Below are positions 8,846-18,247 of a stretch of DNA of 64,000 bases, one piece after another (the first letter of the stretch is position 1; every line of letters begins with the position of its first letter). The notes under the pieces were generated by a model that did no database searches, was not told where the DNA came from, and saw only the letters and a program-made list of their open reading frames with translations. Origin of the DNA: Pseudomonas sp. DC1.2 (GTDB lineage Bacteria; Pseudomonadota; Gammaproteobacteria; Pseudomonadales; Pseudomonadaceae); the NCBI RefSeq assembly GCF_034351645.1, contig NZ_CP133782.1, positions 997,001 to 1,061,000 of the forward strand. The letters run 5' to 3'. The position numbers were made by a program, and so were the translations under genes.

Positions 8846-9819
8846 CAGCCTTTCCAGACCTGCGGGTTCACCAGATCCTGCGGTCGCTCACCTAGCAAGG
8901 CGCTGCGCAAGTTGGCCAGGGCGCGGTTGGCCATGGCTTCGCGGGTTTCGTGGGTGGCCGAACCGATATGCGGCAACGTGACGGCGTTTTTCAACTGAAA
9001 CAATGGCGACTCGGCCAGTGGTTCTTTTTCGTAGACATCCAGGCCCGCGCCACGAATCCGGTTGTTTTGCAGCGCGTCGATCAGCGCCGGTTCATCCACC
9101 ACGGGGCCCCGAGAGATGTTCACCAGAATTGCGCCGGGTTTCATCAGCGCCAGTTCGCGGTGGCTGATCAAATGTCGGGTCTTTTCGCTGAGCGGCACCA
9201 CCAGGCACACGAAATCAGCTTCGGCGAGCAGTTGGTCGAGGCTGCGTAACCGCGCACCGAGTTCCCGTTCGAGGTCAGTCTTGCGGCTGTTGCCGCTGTA
9301 GATAATCGGCATGTTGAAACCCAAGCGACCTCGACGGGCAATGGCCGCGCCGATGTTGCCCATGCCGACGATGCCCAAGGTCTTGCCATGCACGTCACAG
9401 CCAAAGAGCGGTGCGCCAACGCTGGCCTGCCATTGGCCGGCTTTGGTCCAGGCGTCCAGTTCCGCGACGCGGCGAGCGCTGCTCATCAGCAGGGCGAAGG
9501 CCAGGTCGGCCGTGCTTTCGGTGAGCACGTCGGGGGTGTTGGTGAGCATGATCCCGCGTTCGTTAAAGTACGCCACGTCGTAATTGTCGTAGCCCACCGA
9601 CACGCTGGAGACCACTTCCAGTTGGCTGGCGTGTTCAAGCTGAGCGCGACCGAGTTTACGACCGACGCCGATCAGACCGTGGGCGCGGGGCAGGGCTTCA
9701 TTGAACTGAGCGTTGATGTCGCCGTTTTTCGGGTTCGGCGCAATCACATCGAAATCCTGCTGGAGGCGTTCGATCATCTCGGGAGTGACGCGGCTGAAGG
9801 CGAGGACAGTTTTTTTCAT
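8845..9819 (-). CDS. ghrB: 2-hydroxyacid dehydrogenase, glyoxylate/hydroxypyruvate (2-ketogluconate) reductase type
   Basis: This 324-aa NAD(P)H-dependent cytoplasmic reductase has a Rossmann motif GMGNIG near residue 152. The catalytic Arg is in NISRGPVVDE, the Glu in GLDVYEKEP and the His in LPHIGSAT. The family reduces glyoxylate, hydroxypyruvate or 2-ketogluconate. I chose the ATG at 9819 because MKKTVLAFSRV aligns with the normal start and gives the usual length; an in-frame start at 9876 would add 19 atypical residues. It is a single-gene unit ending in the terminator at 8805-8845. The precise substrate (GhrB versus TkrA-like) is not certain. Confidence 0.85.
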   Translation of the reverse strand: MKKTVLAFSRVTPEMIERLQQDFDVIAPNPKNGDINAQFNEALPRAHGLIGVGRKLGRAQLEHASQLEVVSSVSVGYDNYDVAYFNERGIMLTNTPDVLTESTADLAFALLMSSARRVAELDAWTKAGQWQASVGAPLFGCDVHGKTLGIVGMGNIGAAIARRGRLGFNMPIIYSGNSRKTDLERELGARLRSLDQLLAEADFVCLVVPLSEKTRHLISHRELALMKPGAILVNISRGPVVDEPALIDALQNNRIRGAGLDVYEKEPLAESPLFQLKNAVTLPHIGSATHETREAMANRALANLRSALLGERPQDLVNPQVWKG

Positions 9820-9969
9820 GATAGGCGGGCTCGGCGGGCGGTGATGAATACCAAGCACGCTAACATTCTTCCGCAACCCGGTGAACTCCGCCGAGCGGCT
9901 GATCAGTGCCAGGGCTTAGTTGGGGGGGAGTAGAGGGTAGAGAGCATCCCGCTCATCGCCACTGTGAAA

Positions 9970-10938
9970 TCAGTTCGCCACTCGAACCCCACCGAAACTC
10001 CCACTCAATTCATACGCTGCCAATTCCGCCTGATGCGCCGCCAGGATATCGGGCAACGAGCCCCTCAGGTATTCAACCCAGGTTTTGATCTTCGCATCGA
10101 GGTATTGGCGCGACGGGTAGATGGCGTACAGGTTCAGTTCCTGGGAGCGGTAGTTCGGCATCACCCGTACCAGCGTGCCGTTGCGCAGCCCTTCGATGGC
10201 GGCGTACACCGGCAGTACGCCAACGCCCATGCCGCTGGTGATCGCGGTTTTCATCGCGTCGGCGGAGTTGACCAAAAACGGTGAGCTATTAATGGTGACC
10301 ATCTCCTGACCTTCAGGGCCGTCGAAAGTCCATTTTTCCAGCGGGATCACTGGGCTCACCAGGCGCAGGCAGGCGTGGTTGAGCAGGTCGCTGGGCTTTT
10401 GCGCACAGCCGTGGGTTTTCACATAGGCCGGGGAAGCGCAAACGATGCTGTAGGTAATGCCCAGGCGCTGTGAGACGAAACCCGAGTCTGGCAGCTCGCT
10501 GGCGAGCACGATGGACACGTCATAGCCCTCGTCCAGCAGGTCCGGCACGCGATTGGCCATGGTCAGGTCGAAGGTCACATCGGGGTGGGTTTTGCGGTAG
10601 CGGGCGATGGCGTCGATCACAAAGTGCTGACCGATGCCGGTCATGGTATGCACTTTGAGCTGGCCAGCCGGGCGGGCGTGAGCGTCGCTGGCTTCGGCTT
10701 CGGCTTCTTCGACGTAGGCCAGAATTTGCTCGCAACGCAGCAAATAGCGTTTGCCGGCCTCGGTCAGGGCGATGCGGCGGGTGGTGCGGTTGAGCAGGCG
10801 GGTTTGCAGATGGGCTTCCAAGTTGGACACCGCGCGCGAGACGTTGGCGGTGGTGGTGTCCAGTTGCACCGCGGCGGCGGTGAAACTGCCAGCCTCGGCC
10901 ACGTAACTGAAGGCGCGCATATTTTGCAAAGTGTCCAT
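9970..10938 (-). CDS. LysR-family transcriptional regulator
   Basis: This 322-aa protein has an N-terminal winged helix-turn-helix (residues 5-60, GSFTAAAVQLDTTTANVSRA) and a LysR substrate-binding domain from about residue 90. It is divergent from the efflux operon starting at 11146, with about 200 bp between. The arrangement parallels aaeR/aaeXAB of E. coli, so it is the likely regulator of that operon, perhaps responding to aromatic acids. That role is inferred from position and family. Confidence 0.9.
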   Translation of the reverse strand: MDTLQNMRAFSYVAEAGSFTAAAVQLDTTTANVSRAVSNLEAHLQTRLLNRTTRRIALTEAGKRYLLRCEQILAYVEEAEAEASDAHARPAGQLKVHTMTGIGQHFVIDAIARYRKTHPDVTFDLTMANRVPDLLDEGYDVSIVLASELPDSGFVSQRLGITYSIVCASPAYVKTHGCAQKPSDLLNHACLRLVSPVIPLEKWTFDGPEGQEMVTINSSPFLVNSADAMKTAITSGMGVGVLPVYAAIEGLRNGTLVRVMPNYRSQELNLYAIYPSRQYLDAKIKTWVEYLRGSLPDILAAHQAELAAYELSGSFGGVRVAN

Positions 10939-11145
10939 GGGGTGCTCTCGTGGAAGGTGGCAAATTGTGACACGAAGTGGTGGGTTGCAGACCCCCGACC
11001 AAGGGATTATCGCGTTAACGGTAACAAAGATTCACAGGAATCCCAGCTTATCGCCGTTCGGGCGTCCCCCTAGAATTGCGCCACCGCAGGCCTATCAAAC
11101 CTGAGGGATTAAGGTGTCCTCCCCCTATTTCAGGAATTTGCAGCA

Positions 11146-12657
11146 GTGCCGCGTCGCATCAACAGAGCGCTCAAGACGCTCAGTGTTTTGGCTTTAACCC
11201 TGGCTATCAGCGGCTGCATCGGTACCGCAGGCATTGCCCCGCACGGCAAGGCGCTGGAGGCCGATTCACTGGCCACCGACGAAGCTATTCGCAACGCTGC
11301 ACAGGACGCTCACTGGCCCAACGCGCAATGGTGGCAGGCCTATGGCGACCCACAACTGAATCGCTGGATCGACCTCGCCGTACACGGTAGTCCGACCATG
11401 GCCATGGCCATCGCTCGGCTGCGTCTGGCTAAATCGATGGCGGGGGTCGCCGAGTCGGCTGAGTCGTTGCAGATCACTGGCGAGTCCACGCTCAAGCGTC
11501 ATCACTGGGCTACCGATCAGTTCTACGGCCCCGGCGAATTGGCCAACACCACCACCTGGGACAACAACGCCTCGTTGGGCTTCAGTTATGCCCTCGATCT
11601 CTGGGGGCGTGAAAGCAATACCACCGAGCGCGCCGTGGACATGGCGCACATGACGGCGGCCGAAGCACGCCAGGCCCAGCTCGAATTGCAGAACAACATC
11701 GTGCGGGCTTACATCGAACTCTCGTTGCATTACGCGCAACGGGACATCGTTGAGGCGACACTCGCGCAACAGCAGCAAATCCTCGACTTGGCGCAAAAGC
11801 GTTTGAACGGCGGGATCGGCACGCATTTTGAGGTCAGTCAGGCCGAAACGCCGCTACCGGAAACCCATCGGCAGCTCGATGCCCTGGACGAAAAAATCGC
11901 CCTGAGCCGCAACCAACTTGCTGCGCTGGCAGGCAAAGGTCCGGGCGAAGGCGCACAGTTGCAGCGGCCGACGCTGGCGTTGGGCGCGGCGCTGAAACTG
12001 CCGTCTTCGTTGCCCGCGCAACTGCTCGGTCAACGTCCAGATGTGGTTGCCAGCCGCTGGCAAGTGGCGGCCCAGGCCCGAGGCATCGATGTTGCTCACG
12101 CCGGTTTTTACCCCAATGTCGATCTGGTGGGCAGCTTGGGCTTCATGGCCACCGGCGGTGAAGCGTTGACGTTTTTGACCGGCAAGAAGCTCAGTTACAG
12201 CGCAGGTCCGGCGATTTCACTGCCGATTTTCGATGGCGGCCGTCTGCGTTCGGAATTGGGCGAGGCCTCGGCCGGGTATGACATCGCGGTGGCCAGGTAC
12301 AGCCAGACGCTGGTCAATGCGCTGAAGAACATCTCCGATCAGTTGATTCGCCGTGAGTCGATGGACAAGCAACAGGTGTTCGCCGCCGAGTCGGTGGCTA
12401 CTGCGCAGAAGACCTATGACATTGCGCTGATTGCCTATCAGCGCGGGCTCACCGATTACCTCAACGTGCTGAATGCGCAGACGTTGCTGTTCAAACAGCA
12501 GCAGGTTCAACAGCAGGTTCAGGCCGCACGCCTGAGTGCTCACGCCGAACTGGTGACCGCACTCGGCGGCGGACTCGGTGCCGGCAGCGATGTGCCGACA
12601 GTCAGCCAGACCGTCGCGCCGAAAACCCCGGCGTTGCTTAAGAGCCTCTCCAATTGA
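11146..12657 (+). CDS. Outer-membrane efflux lipoprotein, NodT/OprM family
   Basis: This 503-aa TolC-like channel has a lipoprotein signal ending in the lipobox LAISGC (Cys about residue 24) and two OEP repeats, the first around residues 75-270 and the second to residue 480. Motifs include NAQWWQAYGDPQLNRWI and LLGQRPDVVASRWQVAAQA. It should form the outer-membrane duct for the FUSC/HlyD pump encoded directly downstream. It begins with GTG, with a CAGGAAT ribosome-binding site about ten bases upstream. It is the first gene of a four-gene operon. Confidence 0.9.
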   Translation: MPRRINRALKTLSVLALTLAISGCIGTAGIAPHGKALEADSLATDEAIRNAAQDAHWPNAQWWQAYGDPQLNRWIDLAVHGSPTMAMAIARLRLAKSMAGVAESAESLQITGESTLKRHHWATDQFYGPGELANTTTWDNNASLGFSYALDLWGRESNTTERAVDMAHMTAAEARQAQLELQNNIVRAYIELSLHYAQRDIVEATLAQQQQILDLAQKRLNGGIGTHFEVSQAETPLPETHRQLDALDEKIALSRNQLAALAGKGPGEGAQLQRPTLALGAALKLPSSLPAQLLGQRPDVVASRWQVAAQARGIDVAHAGFYPNVDLVGSLGFMATGGEALTFLTGKKLSYSAGPAISLPIFDGGRLRSELGEASAGYDIAVARYSQTLVNALKNISDQLIRRESMDKQQVFAAESVATAQKTYDIALIAYQRGLTDYLNVLNAQTLLFKQQQVQQQVQAARLSAHAELVTALGGGLGAGSDVPTVSQTVAPKTPALLKSLSN

Positions 12658-12725
12658 GTACCGGCCTTGCGGGGTCGCGTCTTGATTGAATCACCGCACA
12701 ACCTTCGATCACTGAGCAGGATTTC

Positions 12726-14930
12726 ATGACTCCCTTGCCCGCTCCATTGCGCTGGCTGTATTCCCTTGAATGGCGTCGAGGTTTTTTCGACTGGGCGCGC
12801 AGCGACGGCGTGACCTGGGTCTACATTTTCAAGGTGCTGTTTGCCGCGTTCCTGACGTTGTGGCTGGCCATGCGTCTGGAATTGCCCCAACCGCGCACGG
12901 CAATGATCACGGTGTTCATCGTCATGCAGCCGCAAAGCGGTCATGTATTGGCCAAGAGCTTCTATCGCTTCCTCGGCACACTGGCCGGGTCGACGGTGAT
13001 GGTCGCGCTGATCGCGCTGTTTGCGCAGAACACCGAGTTGTTCCTCGGCTCACTGGCGATCTGGGTCGGTATCTGCACGGCGGGTGCAGCGCGCTATCGC
13101 AACTTTCGCGCCTATGGTTTTGTGCTGGCGGGGTACACGGCGGCGATGGTCGGATTGCCGGCGTTGGCGCACCCGGAAGGCGCGTTCATGGCCGCCGTCT
13201 GGCGAGTCTTGGAAATCTCCCTGGGGATTATGTGCTCGACCGTGATCAGCGCCGCGATCCTGCCGCAAAGCGCCAGCGCCGCCATGCGCAACGCCTTGTA
13301 CCAGCGCTTCGGGGTGTTTGCACTGTTCGTCACCGACGGCTTGCGCGGTCGTAGCCAGCGTGAGGCGTTTGAAGCGAGTAACGTGCGTTTCATCGCCGAG
13401 GCGGTGGGCCTTGAAGGCTTGCGCAGCGTTACGGTGTTTGAAGACCCGCACATGCGTCGGCGCAACGGTCGGCTTAGTCGCTTGAACAGCGAATTCATGA
13501 GCCTCACCACGCGCTTCAACGCCTTGCACCAGTTGCTTGAACGCCTGCGCAACAGCGAGGCCGACCACGTGGTGGCGGCGATCAAACCCGGTTTGCAGGA
13601 CCTTGCCGAATTGCTCGACGGCTTCAGCGGTCGGGCCTTGACCAACGCCGATGCGGCACGGCTGGTGATCGCCTTGAGCGCTTACAAAGAGGGTTTGCCG
13701 GCGCGGGTTCGCCGCTTACGGGCGACCTTTCAGGAGGGCGATCCGAGCGACGCCGAGCAACTGGATTTTCACACCGCCTACGAATTGCTTTATCGCTTCG
13801 TCGACGATTTGCACAATTATGCGCAGACCCACGCGTCGCTGGCCGATCACCACCACGCGCGTGAGCAATGGGATGAACCATTCACCCCGCAAACCAACTG
13901 GCTGGCCTCGGCCGCTTCGGGGATTCGCGCATCGTTCATTCTGGTGGTGCTCGGCAGTTATTGGGTCGCCACCGCGTGGCCGAGCGGGGCGACGATGACG
14001 ATGATTGCCGCCGCCACCGTGGGCTTGTCCGCGGCTACGCCGAACCCGAAACGCATGGCGTTTCAGATGGCTTGCGGGACATTGCTGGGGGCGCTGATCG
14101 GCTTCGTCGAGATGTTTTTCATCTTCCCCTGGATCGATGGGTTCCCGTTGCTCTGCGTGATGCTCGCGCCTGTGATCGTGCTCGGTTCATTCCTGACATC
14201 GCGGCCGCAATACGCCGGTGTCGGCCTGGGCTTGCTGATTTTCTTCAGCACCGGTTCGGTGCCTGACAACCTCACGGTCTACAACCCTTACACCTTTATC
14301 AACGACTACATCGCCATGGTGCTCGGCATGTTGGTGTGCGCCGCCGCCGGGGCGATTATTTTGCCGCCCAACAGCCGCTGGTTGTGGCGTCGCCTGGAGC
14401 AGGACCTACGCGGGCAAGTGGTGTATGCGATCAGCGGCAAGCTCAAAGGCTTGGGGTCGAGCTTCGAAAGTCGTACCCGCGATCTGCTGCACCAAGCGTA
14501 TGGCTTTGCAGCGGGGCAGCCGCACGTGCAACGGGACTTGCTGCGCTGGATGTTTGTGGTGCTGGAAGTCGGCCACGCAATCATCGAGTTGCGTAAGGAA
14601 CAAGCGATTCTGCCTGTTCACCCGGCCTATGCCCAATCCCAGCCATGGCGCCAGGCAATCCGCGTGATGGGACGCTCACTGGTGCGACTGTTCCTGCAAC
14701 CGAGCCAGAGCAATCTGGAGCGCGGCTTGATTGCGGTCGACCATGCGATCAGCCGCGTGCAAGCCACCGATGAACCCTTCGCCCCGCACTTCGACACGTC
14801 AGCGTTGCGCCGGGTGAAGAGCTACCTGCACTTCATCCGCACCTCGTTGCTGGACCCGCAATCGCCACTCGCCGGCTACCTGAAAGCGATGGCTGCAAAC
14901 GCACCTCAAGGAGTTAGACATGCCGCGTGA
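12726..14930 (+). CDS. FUSC-family inner-membrane efflux pump (AaeB-like)
   Basis: This 734-aa protein has two clusters of membrane helices (about residues 25-185 and 390-540), each followed by a cytoplasmic region, as in fusaric-acid-resistance/AaeB pumps. The pump exports aromatic or hydroxylated carboxylic acids with the help of a HlyD adaptor. Its last 11 bases overlap the DUF1656 gene. Position between an outer-membrane channel and a DUF1656-HlyD pair fits a complete trans-envelope system. The substrate is inferred from the family only. Confidence 0.9.
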   Translation: MTPLPAPLRWLYSLEWRRGFFDWARSDGVTWVYIFKVLFAAFLTLWLAMRLELPQPRTAMITVFIVMQPQSGHVLAKSFYRFLGTLAGSTVMVALIALFAQNTELFLGSLAIWVGICTAGAARYRNFRAYGFVLAGYTAAMVGLPALAHPEGAFMAAVWRVLEISLGIMCSTVISAAILPQSASAAMRNALYQRFGVFALFVTDGLRGRSQREAFEASNVRFIAEAVGLEGLRSVTVFEDPHMRRRNGRLSRLNSEFMSLTTRFNALHQLLERLRNSEADHVVAAIKPGLQDLAELLDGFSGRALTNADAARLVIALSAYKEGLPARVRRLRATFQEGDPSDAEQLDFHTAYELLYRFVDDLHNYAQTHASLADHHHAREQWDEPFTPQTNWLASAASGIRASFILVVLGSYWVATAWPSGATMTMIAAATVGLSAATPNPKRMAFQMACGTLLGALIGFVEMFFIFPWIDGFPLLCVMLAPVIVLGSFLTSRPQYAGVGLGLLIFFSTGSVPDNLTVYNPYTFINDYIAMVLGMLVCAAAGAIILPPNSRWLWRRLEQDLRGQVVYAISGKLKGLGSSFESRTRDLLHQAYGFAAGQPHVQRDLLRWMFVVLEVGHAIIELRKEQAILPVHPAYAQSQPWRQAIRVMGRSLVRLFLQPSQSNLERGLIAVDHAISRVQATDEPFAPHFDTSALRRVKSYLHFIRTSLLDPQSPLAGYLKAMAANAPQGVRHAA

Positions 14931-15120
14931 AATTGCCTTCCACGGCGTGTATATGCCGACCATGACGCTGATGTTTTTCATCGCGGCGGCGCTGGCCTGG
15001 GCGCTGGACCGGTTCTTGTCCGGGTTCGATCTGTACCGCTTTTTCTGGCACCCAGCGCTGTTGCGCCTGAGTCTGTTTATTTGTCTGTTCGGCGCCCTGG
15101 CGCTGACTGTTTACCGTTGA
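14920..15120 (+). CDS. DUF1656 small membrane protein (AaeX-like)
   Basis: This 66-aa protein has two hydrophobic segments (about residues 10-28 and 42-63) and the typical DUF1656 beginning MPREIAFHGVYMP. It is the constant companion of FUSC/HlyD efflux pairs (aaeX in E. coli) and its own biochemical role is unknown. The start overlaps the end of the FUSC gene by 11 bp and has a strong AAGGAG ribosome-binding site. Confidence 0.88.
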   Translation: MPREIAFHGVYMPTMTLMFFIAAALAWALDRFLSGFDLYRFFWHPALLRLSLFICLFGALALTVYR

Positions 15121-15144
15121 CTCTCTACCCCTGAGAACGCTCTG

Positions 15145-16008
15145 ATGAAAAAGCTCTTCAGCCTGCTCGCGACCCTGTTGGTGCTGGCCCTCGCGATGTG
15201 GATCGGCCGCACCTTGTGGGTGCATTACATGAACACGCCGTGGACCCGAGACGGCCGGGTACGCGCTGACATCATCAACGTCGCCGCTGACGTCACCGGC
15301 GAAGTGGTGGAGGTGCCGGTGCGGGACAACCAGTTGGTGAAGAAGGGCGATTTGCTGATGCAGATTGACCCTGAACACTACCGGATTGCGGTCAAACAGG
15401 CGCAATCAATGGTGGCGTCACGCAAGGCTACGTGGGAGATGCGCAAGGTCAACGCCCATCGCCGCGCGGACATGGACGCGCTGGTGATCTCCAAGGAAAA
15501 CCGCGACGACGCCAGTAACATCGCCGACTCGGCCATGGCCGATTACCAGCATGCCCAGGCAGTGCTGGAAGCCGCTGAATTGAACCTGAAACGTACTGAG
15601 GTCCGTGCCGCGGTGGACGGTTACGTGACCAACCTCAACGTCCATCGCGGTGACTACGCCCGCATCGGCGAAGCGAAAATGGCCGTGGTCGATATGAACT
15701 CGTTCTGGGTCTACGGCTTCTTCGAAGAAACCAAACTGCCGCACGTTAGGGTGGGTGATAAGGCCGACATGCAACTGATGAGCGGAGAAGTGCTCAAGGG
15801 TCATGTGGAGAGTATTTCTCGCGGCATCTACGACCGCGACAACCCCGAGAGTCGTGAGCTGATTGCCGATGTGAACCCGACGTTTAACTGGGTGCGCTTG
15901 GCGCAACGGGTGCCGGTGCGGATTCACATTGATGACGTGCCGGATGGGGTGCTCTTGGCGGCGGGGATTACGTGTACCGTGGTGGTGAAACAGGCTGCTG
16001 TTGAGTAA
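15145..16008 (+). CDS. HlyD-family periplasmic adaptor (membrane fusion protein, AaeA-like)
   Basis: This 287-aa protein has an N-terminal membrane anchor (residues 5-25) and a biotinyl-lipoyl half-motif (DVTGEVVEVPVRDNQLVKKG). A short alpha-hairpin follows, then the second lipoyl half (VRAAVDGYVTNLNVHRGDYA) and a beta-barrel. It should link the FUSC pump to the outer-membrane lipoprotein at 11146. Length matches AaeA/EmrA-like short adaptors. It is the last gene of the operon and is followed by a hairpin at 16018-16044. Confidence 0.9.
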   Translation: MKKLFSLLATLLVLALAMWIGRTLWVHYMNTPWTRDGRVRADIINVAADVTGEVVEVPVRDNQLVKKGDLLMQIDPEHYRIAVKQAQSMVASRKATWEMRKVNAHRRADMDALVISKENRDDASNIADSAMADYQHAQAVLEAAELNLKRTEVRAAVDGYVTNLNVHRGDYARIGEAKMAVVDMNSFWVYGFFEETKLPHVRVGDKADMQLMSGEVLKGHVESISRGIYDRDNPESRELIADVNPTFNWVRLAQRVPVRIHIDDVPDGVLLAAGITCTVVVKQAAVE

Positions 16009-16017
16009 GTGGTAGAC

Positions 16018-16044
16018 CGAGTCGCTCGCGATGGCGGCGACTCG
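16018..16044. repeat. Hairpin, possibly a decayed REP element
   Basis: An 8-bp inverted repeat (16018-16025 with 16037-16044) encloses TCGCGATGG, which resembles the local REP core. It lies just after the efflux operon and is followed by CTCTTTC rather than a clean T run, so terminator activity is uncertain. Confidence 0.45.
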
Positions 16045-16067
16045 CTCTTTCAAGGGATTGGCGAACT

Positions 16068-16466
16068 TCACTCACTGCAAAACGTCTCCTGCAAATGCCG
16101 CCAAACCACCTTGCCCGACGCTTGTTTCTCAAACACCACCGTCGAGCGCCGATCCGAGTGCAAGCCCGAGGCATCCGTCTGCTGCTCGCGGTAACTCAGC
16201 GTCGCGCCGCGTTCATGCAGTGCAATACCACGCAGCTCGCTGAGTTCAATCCTGAACCCGTGCTTCTTCCCGCCGGCCATTCGAAACAGCGCACTCAACG
16301 CCTCCAGATCCAACACCCGTCCCAACGGCGAAACCATAGAGAACTGCGGCGAAAAGCGCGCCAGCAGACGTTTCAGCGCCGCTTCGTCTTCTTCCACGGC
16401 AAACCATTGTTCGATTGCAACATGGGCCTGGATCACTTCGTCAACGTAGTCGGTGTAGTCAGTCAT
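16068..16466 (-). CDS. Small SnoaL/DUF4440-like (NTF2-fold) protein
   Basis: This 132-aa soluble protein has an N-terminal helix followed by the alternating pattern of a cone-shaped NTF2-like fold (FSPQFSMVSPLGRVLDLEAL, then VVWRHLQETFC). Members include isomerase-like enzymes, binding proteins and many of unknown role. There is no signal peptide. It stands alone between the efflux operon (convergent) and a gene-poor stretch, and no function can be assigned. AGGAAAAATCCGT precedes the ATG on the minus strand. Confidence 0.65.
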   Translation of the reverse strand: MTDYTDYVDEVIQAHVAIEQWFAVEEDEAALKRLLARFSPQFSMVSPLGRVLDLEALSALFRMAGGKKHGFRIELSELRGIALHERGATLSYREQQTDASGLHSDRRSTVVFEKQASGKVVWRHLQETFCSE

Positions 16467-16707
16467 ACGGATTTTTCCTGAAGAGGAGGTGAGGTTAGCA
16501 GAGCGAGCACTTTCGTCGAATCGGGGTTTTTGCGGTGGCGGTGTCAGGGTGGTCGAGCGTTTCGAATCGGTCTGTACGTTGGCGGCATTGGAGTCGTTGC
16601 CGACGTTGGGACATGGGCGGGCGCCTGAAATGACCGTGAGAAACTGCGGGCGTTTATTGATTTTAGGAAGTGATGGGTTTGACGCGTTGTGGTGAATGTT
16701 CGGGCCT

Positions 16708-16729
16708 CATCGCGAGCAGGCTCGCGATG
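16708..16729. repeat. REP element (single palindrome)
   Basis: CATCGCGAG (16708-16716) and CTCGCGATG (16721-16729) form a 9-bp perfect stem with a CAGG loop, the core of the Pseudomonas REP family also seen at 33424-33525 and 44672-44693. It lies in the 277-bp gene-free stretch 16467-16743, where I see nothing else of note. Confidence 0.8.
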
Positions 16730-16743
16730 GCGTCAACTTGATT

Positions 16744-17568
16744 CTAGAGTTGCCCACGCAACCCGAACCGCTTCATCAACCCCGACTCCAGCAACCCTTT
16801 TGGCAACAACCCCGCCAGTAACGGCAACGCCCGGCTGCCATTGCCCAACCGCAGCAATCGTGGCGGTGTGCTCTGCTGCACGGCTTTGAGCAACCCCGCA
16901 GCAAATTCACTGGCCGGGGTCGGGTTGTCTTGCGACGCTTTTGCCCGTGCGCGAATGCCTTCACGTAGCGGCCACCATGGCGATTGTTCGCTGATCAACT
17001 GCTCGGCTTCATGCCCCGCATTCTTGGCGAAACGGGTGTCGATGGCGCCTGGCTGGACTTCCATCACACGGATGCCGAACGGTGCCAACTCCATGCGCAA
17101 TGCATCGCTCAAGGCATGCACCGCCGCTTTTGACGCGCAATAAGCGCCGGCGAACGGCGTGACCAGAACCCCGGACACACTGCCGATGTTTACCACTAAG
17201 CCTTTGGCGCGACGCAACACCGGGAACAGCGCGCGGGTCACGCCAACCACCGCAAACACGTTGGTTTCAAACTGGCGCTGCATGGCTGGCACGCCGCCAT
17301 CGAGCAGCGGCCCCATGGCGCCGTAGCCGGCATTGTTGATCAGCACGTCGAGGCCGCCATGTTGCTGGTTGATCCGCTCGCTTAATGCTTCGAGCGCCGG
17401 CCCATCGTTGACGTCGAGTTGCACGGCGATAAATCCGGCTGCTTCCAGCGCGACCACATCTTCAGTCTTGCGGGCACTGGCCCAGACCTTGTAACCGGCC
17501 GCTTTAAATACATCAGCCGTGGCGCGGCCAATGCCGCTGGAACATCCGGTAATCAGTGCAACGGGCAT
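16744..17568 (-). CDS. Short-chain dehydrogenase/reductase (classical SDR)
   Basis: This 274-aa oxidoreductase has the cofactor motif TGCSSGIG near residue 7, NNAG near residue 80, a catalytic Ser in NIGSVSG and the YxxxK pair in AYCASKAA. The C-terminal extension resembles SDRs acting on retinol-like or steroid-like substrates. The ATG at 17568 has AAGGACC upstream; an in-frame start at 17604 would add 12 poor residues and overlap the upstream gene. It follows the small membrane protein gene at 17601 by 32 bp, so the two may be co-transcribed. The substrate is unknown. Confidence 0.88.
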   Translation of the reverse strand: MPVALITGCSSGIGRATADVFKAAGYKVWASARKTEDVVALEAAGFIAVQLDVNDGPALEALSERINQQHGGLDVLINNAGYGAMGPLLDGGVPAMQRQFETNVFAVVGVTRALFPVLRRAKGLVVNIGSVSGVLVTPFAGAYCASKAAVHALSDALRMELAPFGIRVMEVQPGAIDTRFAKNAGHEAEQLISEQSPWWPLREGIRARAKASQDNPTPASEFAAGLLKAVQQSTPPRLLRLGNGSRALPLLAGLLPKGLLESGLMKRFGLRGQL

Positions 17569-17600
17569 GGCGCGGTCCTTGTGCAAAAGGGCAAGTGGAG

Positions 17601-18065
17601 TCAATCGGAGAAACTACCCTGCAAACGCTCGGCGCGAAACTCCAGGGTTTGGGGGCGGTAGCCGCGCCGCAGAGGTGGCATTGGCAAGCAGTCTTCCCAA
17701 GTAGCACCGGCCTGCAACTCGCCGGGGCCACGGTAGCGCGGCGCGGCGTATTGATTGTCGGCCAGGTTCACGGTGTCGCCGGGTGCGTAAGCGGCGATGC
17801 GCCAGCGCAGCTCGGTCAGCGGCACGGTGTTGCCGTTGTTCATTTTCAGTTGCAGAGGGCGGTCGGCCGGGCACTGATCGGGCGCGTAGGCGATACGCAA
17901 CTCAAGGCGCGCCAGTTGCTTGACCTCGCGGTTGTCCAGCCAGACCACCCACGTGGCGACCAGGCCCAATCCAACGGCCGCGGCCGCCGACACCGGTAAA
18001 GCCTTGGCCGGGTAACGTAACAGGAGGATCAGCCAGGTGATGACCAGCAGGACGCCGATGAACAT
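17601..18065 (-). CDS. Hypothetical membrane-anchored periplasmic protein
   Basis: This 154-aa protein starts with two closely spaced hydrophobic segments (about residues 2-17 and 24-42) and continues into a soluble beta-rich domain with two Cys (YAPDQCPADRPLQ and WEDCLPMPP) that could form a disulfide. I do not recognise a named family. The soluble part resembles FxLD/immunoglobulin-like accessory folds only loosely. It lies directly upstream of the SDR gene on the same strand and is divergent from the RHS toxin gene. Confidence 0.6.
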   Translation of the reverse strand: MFIGVLLVITWLILLLRYPAKALPVSAAAAVGLGLVATWVVWLDNREVKQLARLELRIAYAPDQCPADRPLQLKMNNGNTVPLTELRWRIAAYAPGDTVNLADNQYAAPRYRGPGELQAGATWEDCLPMPPLRRGYRPQTLEFRAERLQGSFSD

Positions 18066-18247
18066 GTTTGAACACTCTTGGGACTCATGAGCACCATCCT
18101 ACCGAAGGGGCGCGGGAATGGACATTCGTGGAGCACACTCTGTCCCGTTGGTCGGCACTGTAATGTCTGACAGTAGTCAGCTGTGTGGGCCAATGATTCG
18201 ATGACAGCCAGCAAGGCAGGGACGTTATTTCCAGGCGGGACTCGGCG

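Noticed and set aside
12726..14930. The FUSC gene as a phage or integrative element cargo
   Set aside because: No integrase, attachment site or tRNA lies nearby, and composition matches the surrounding DNA.
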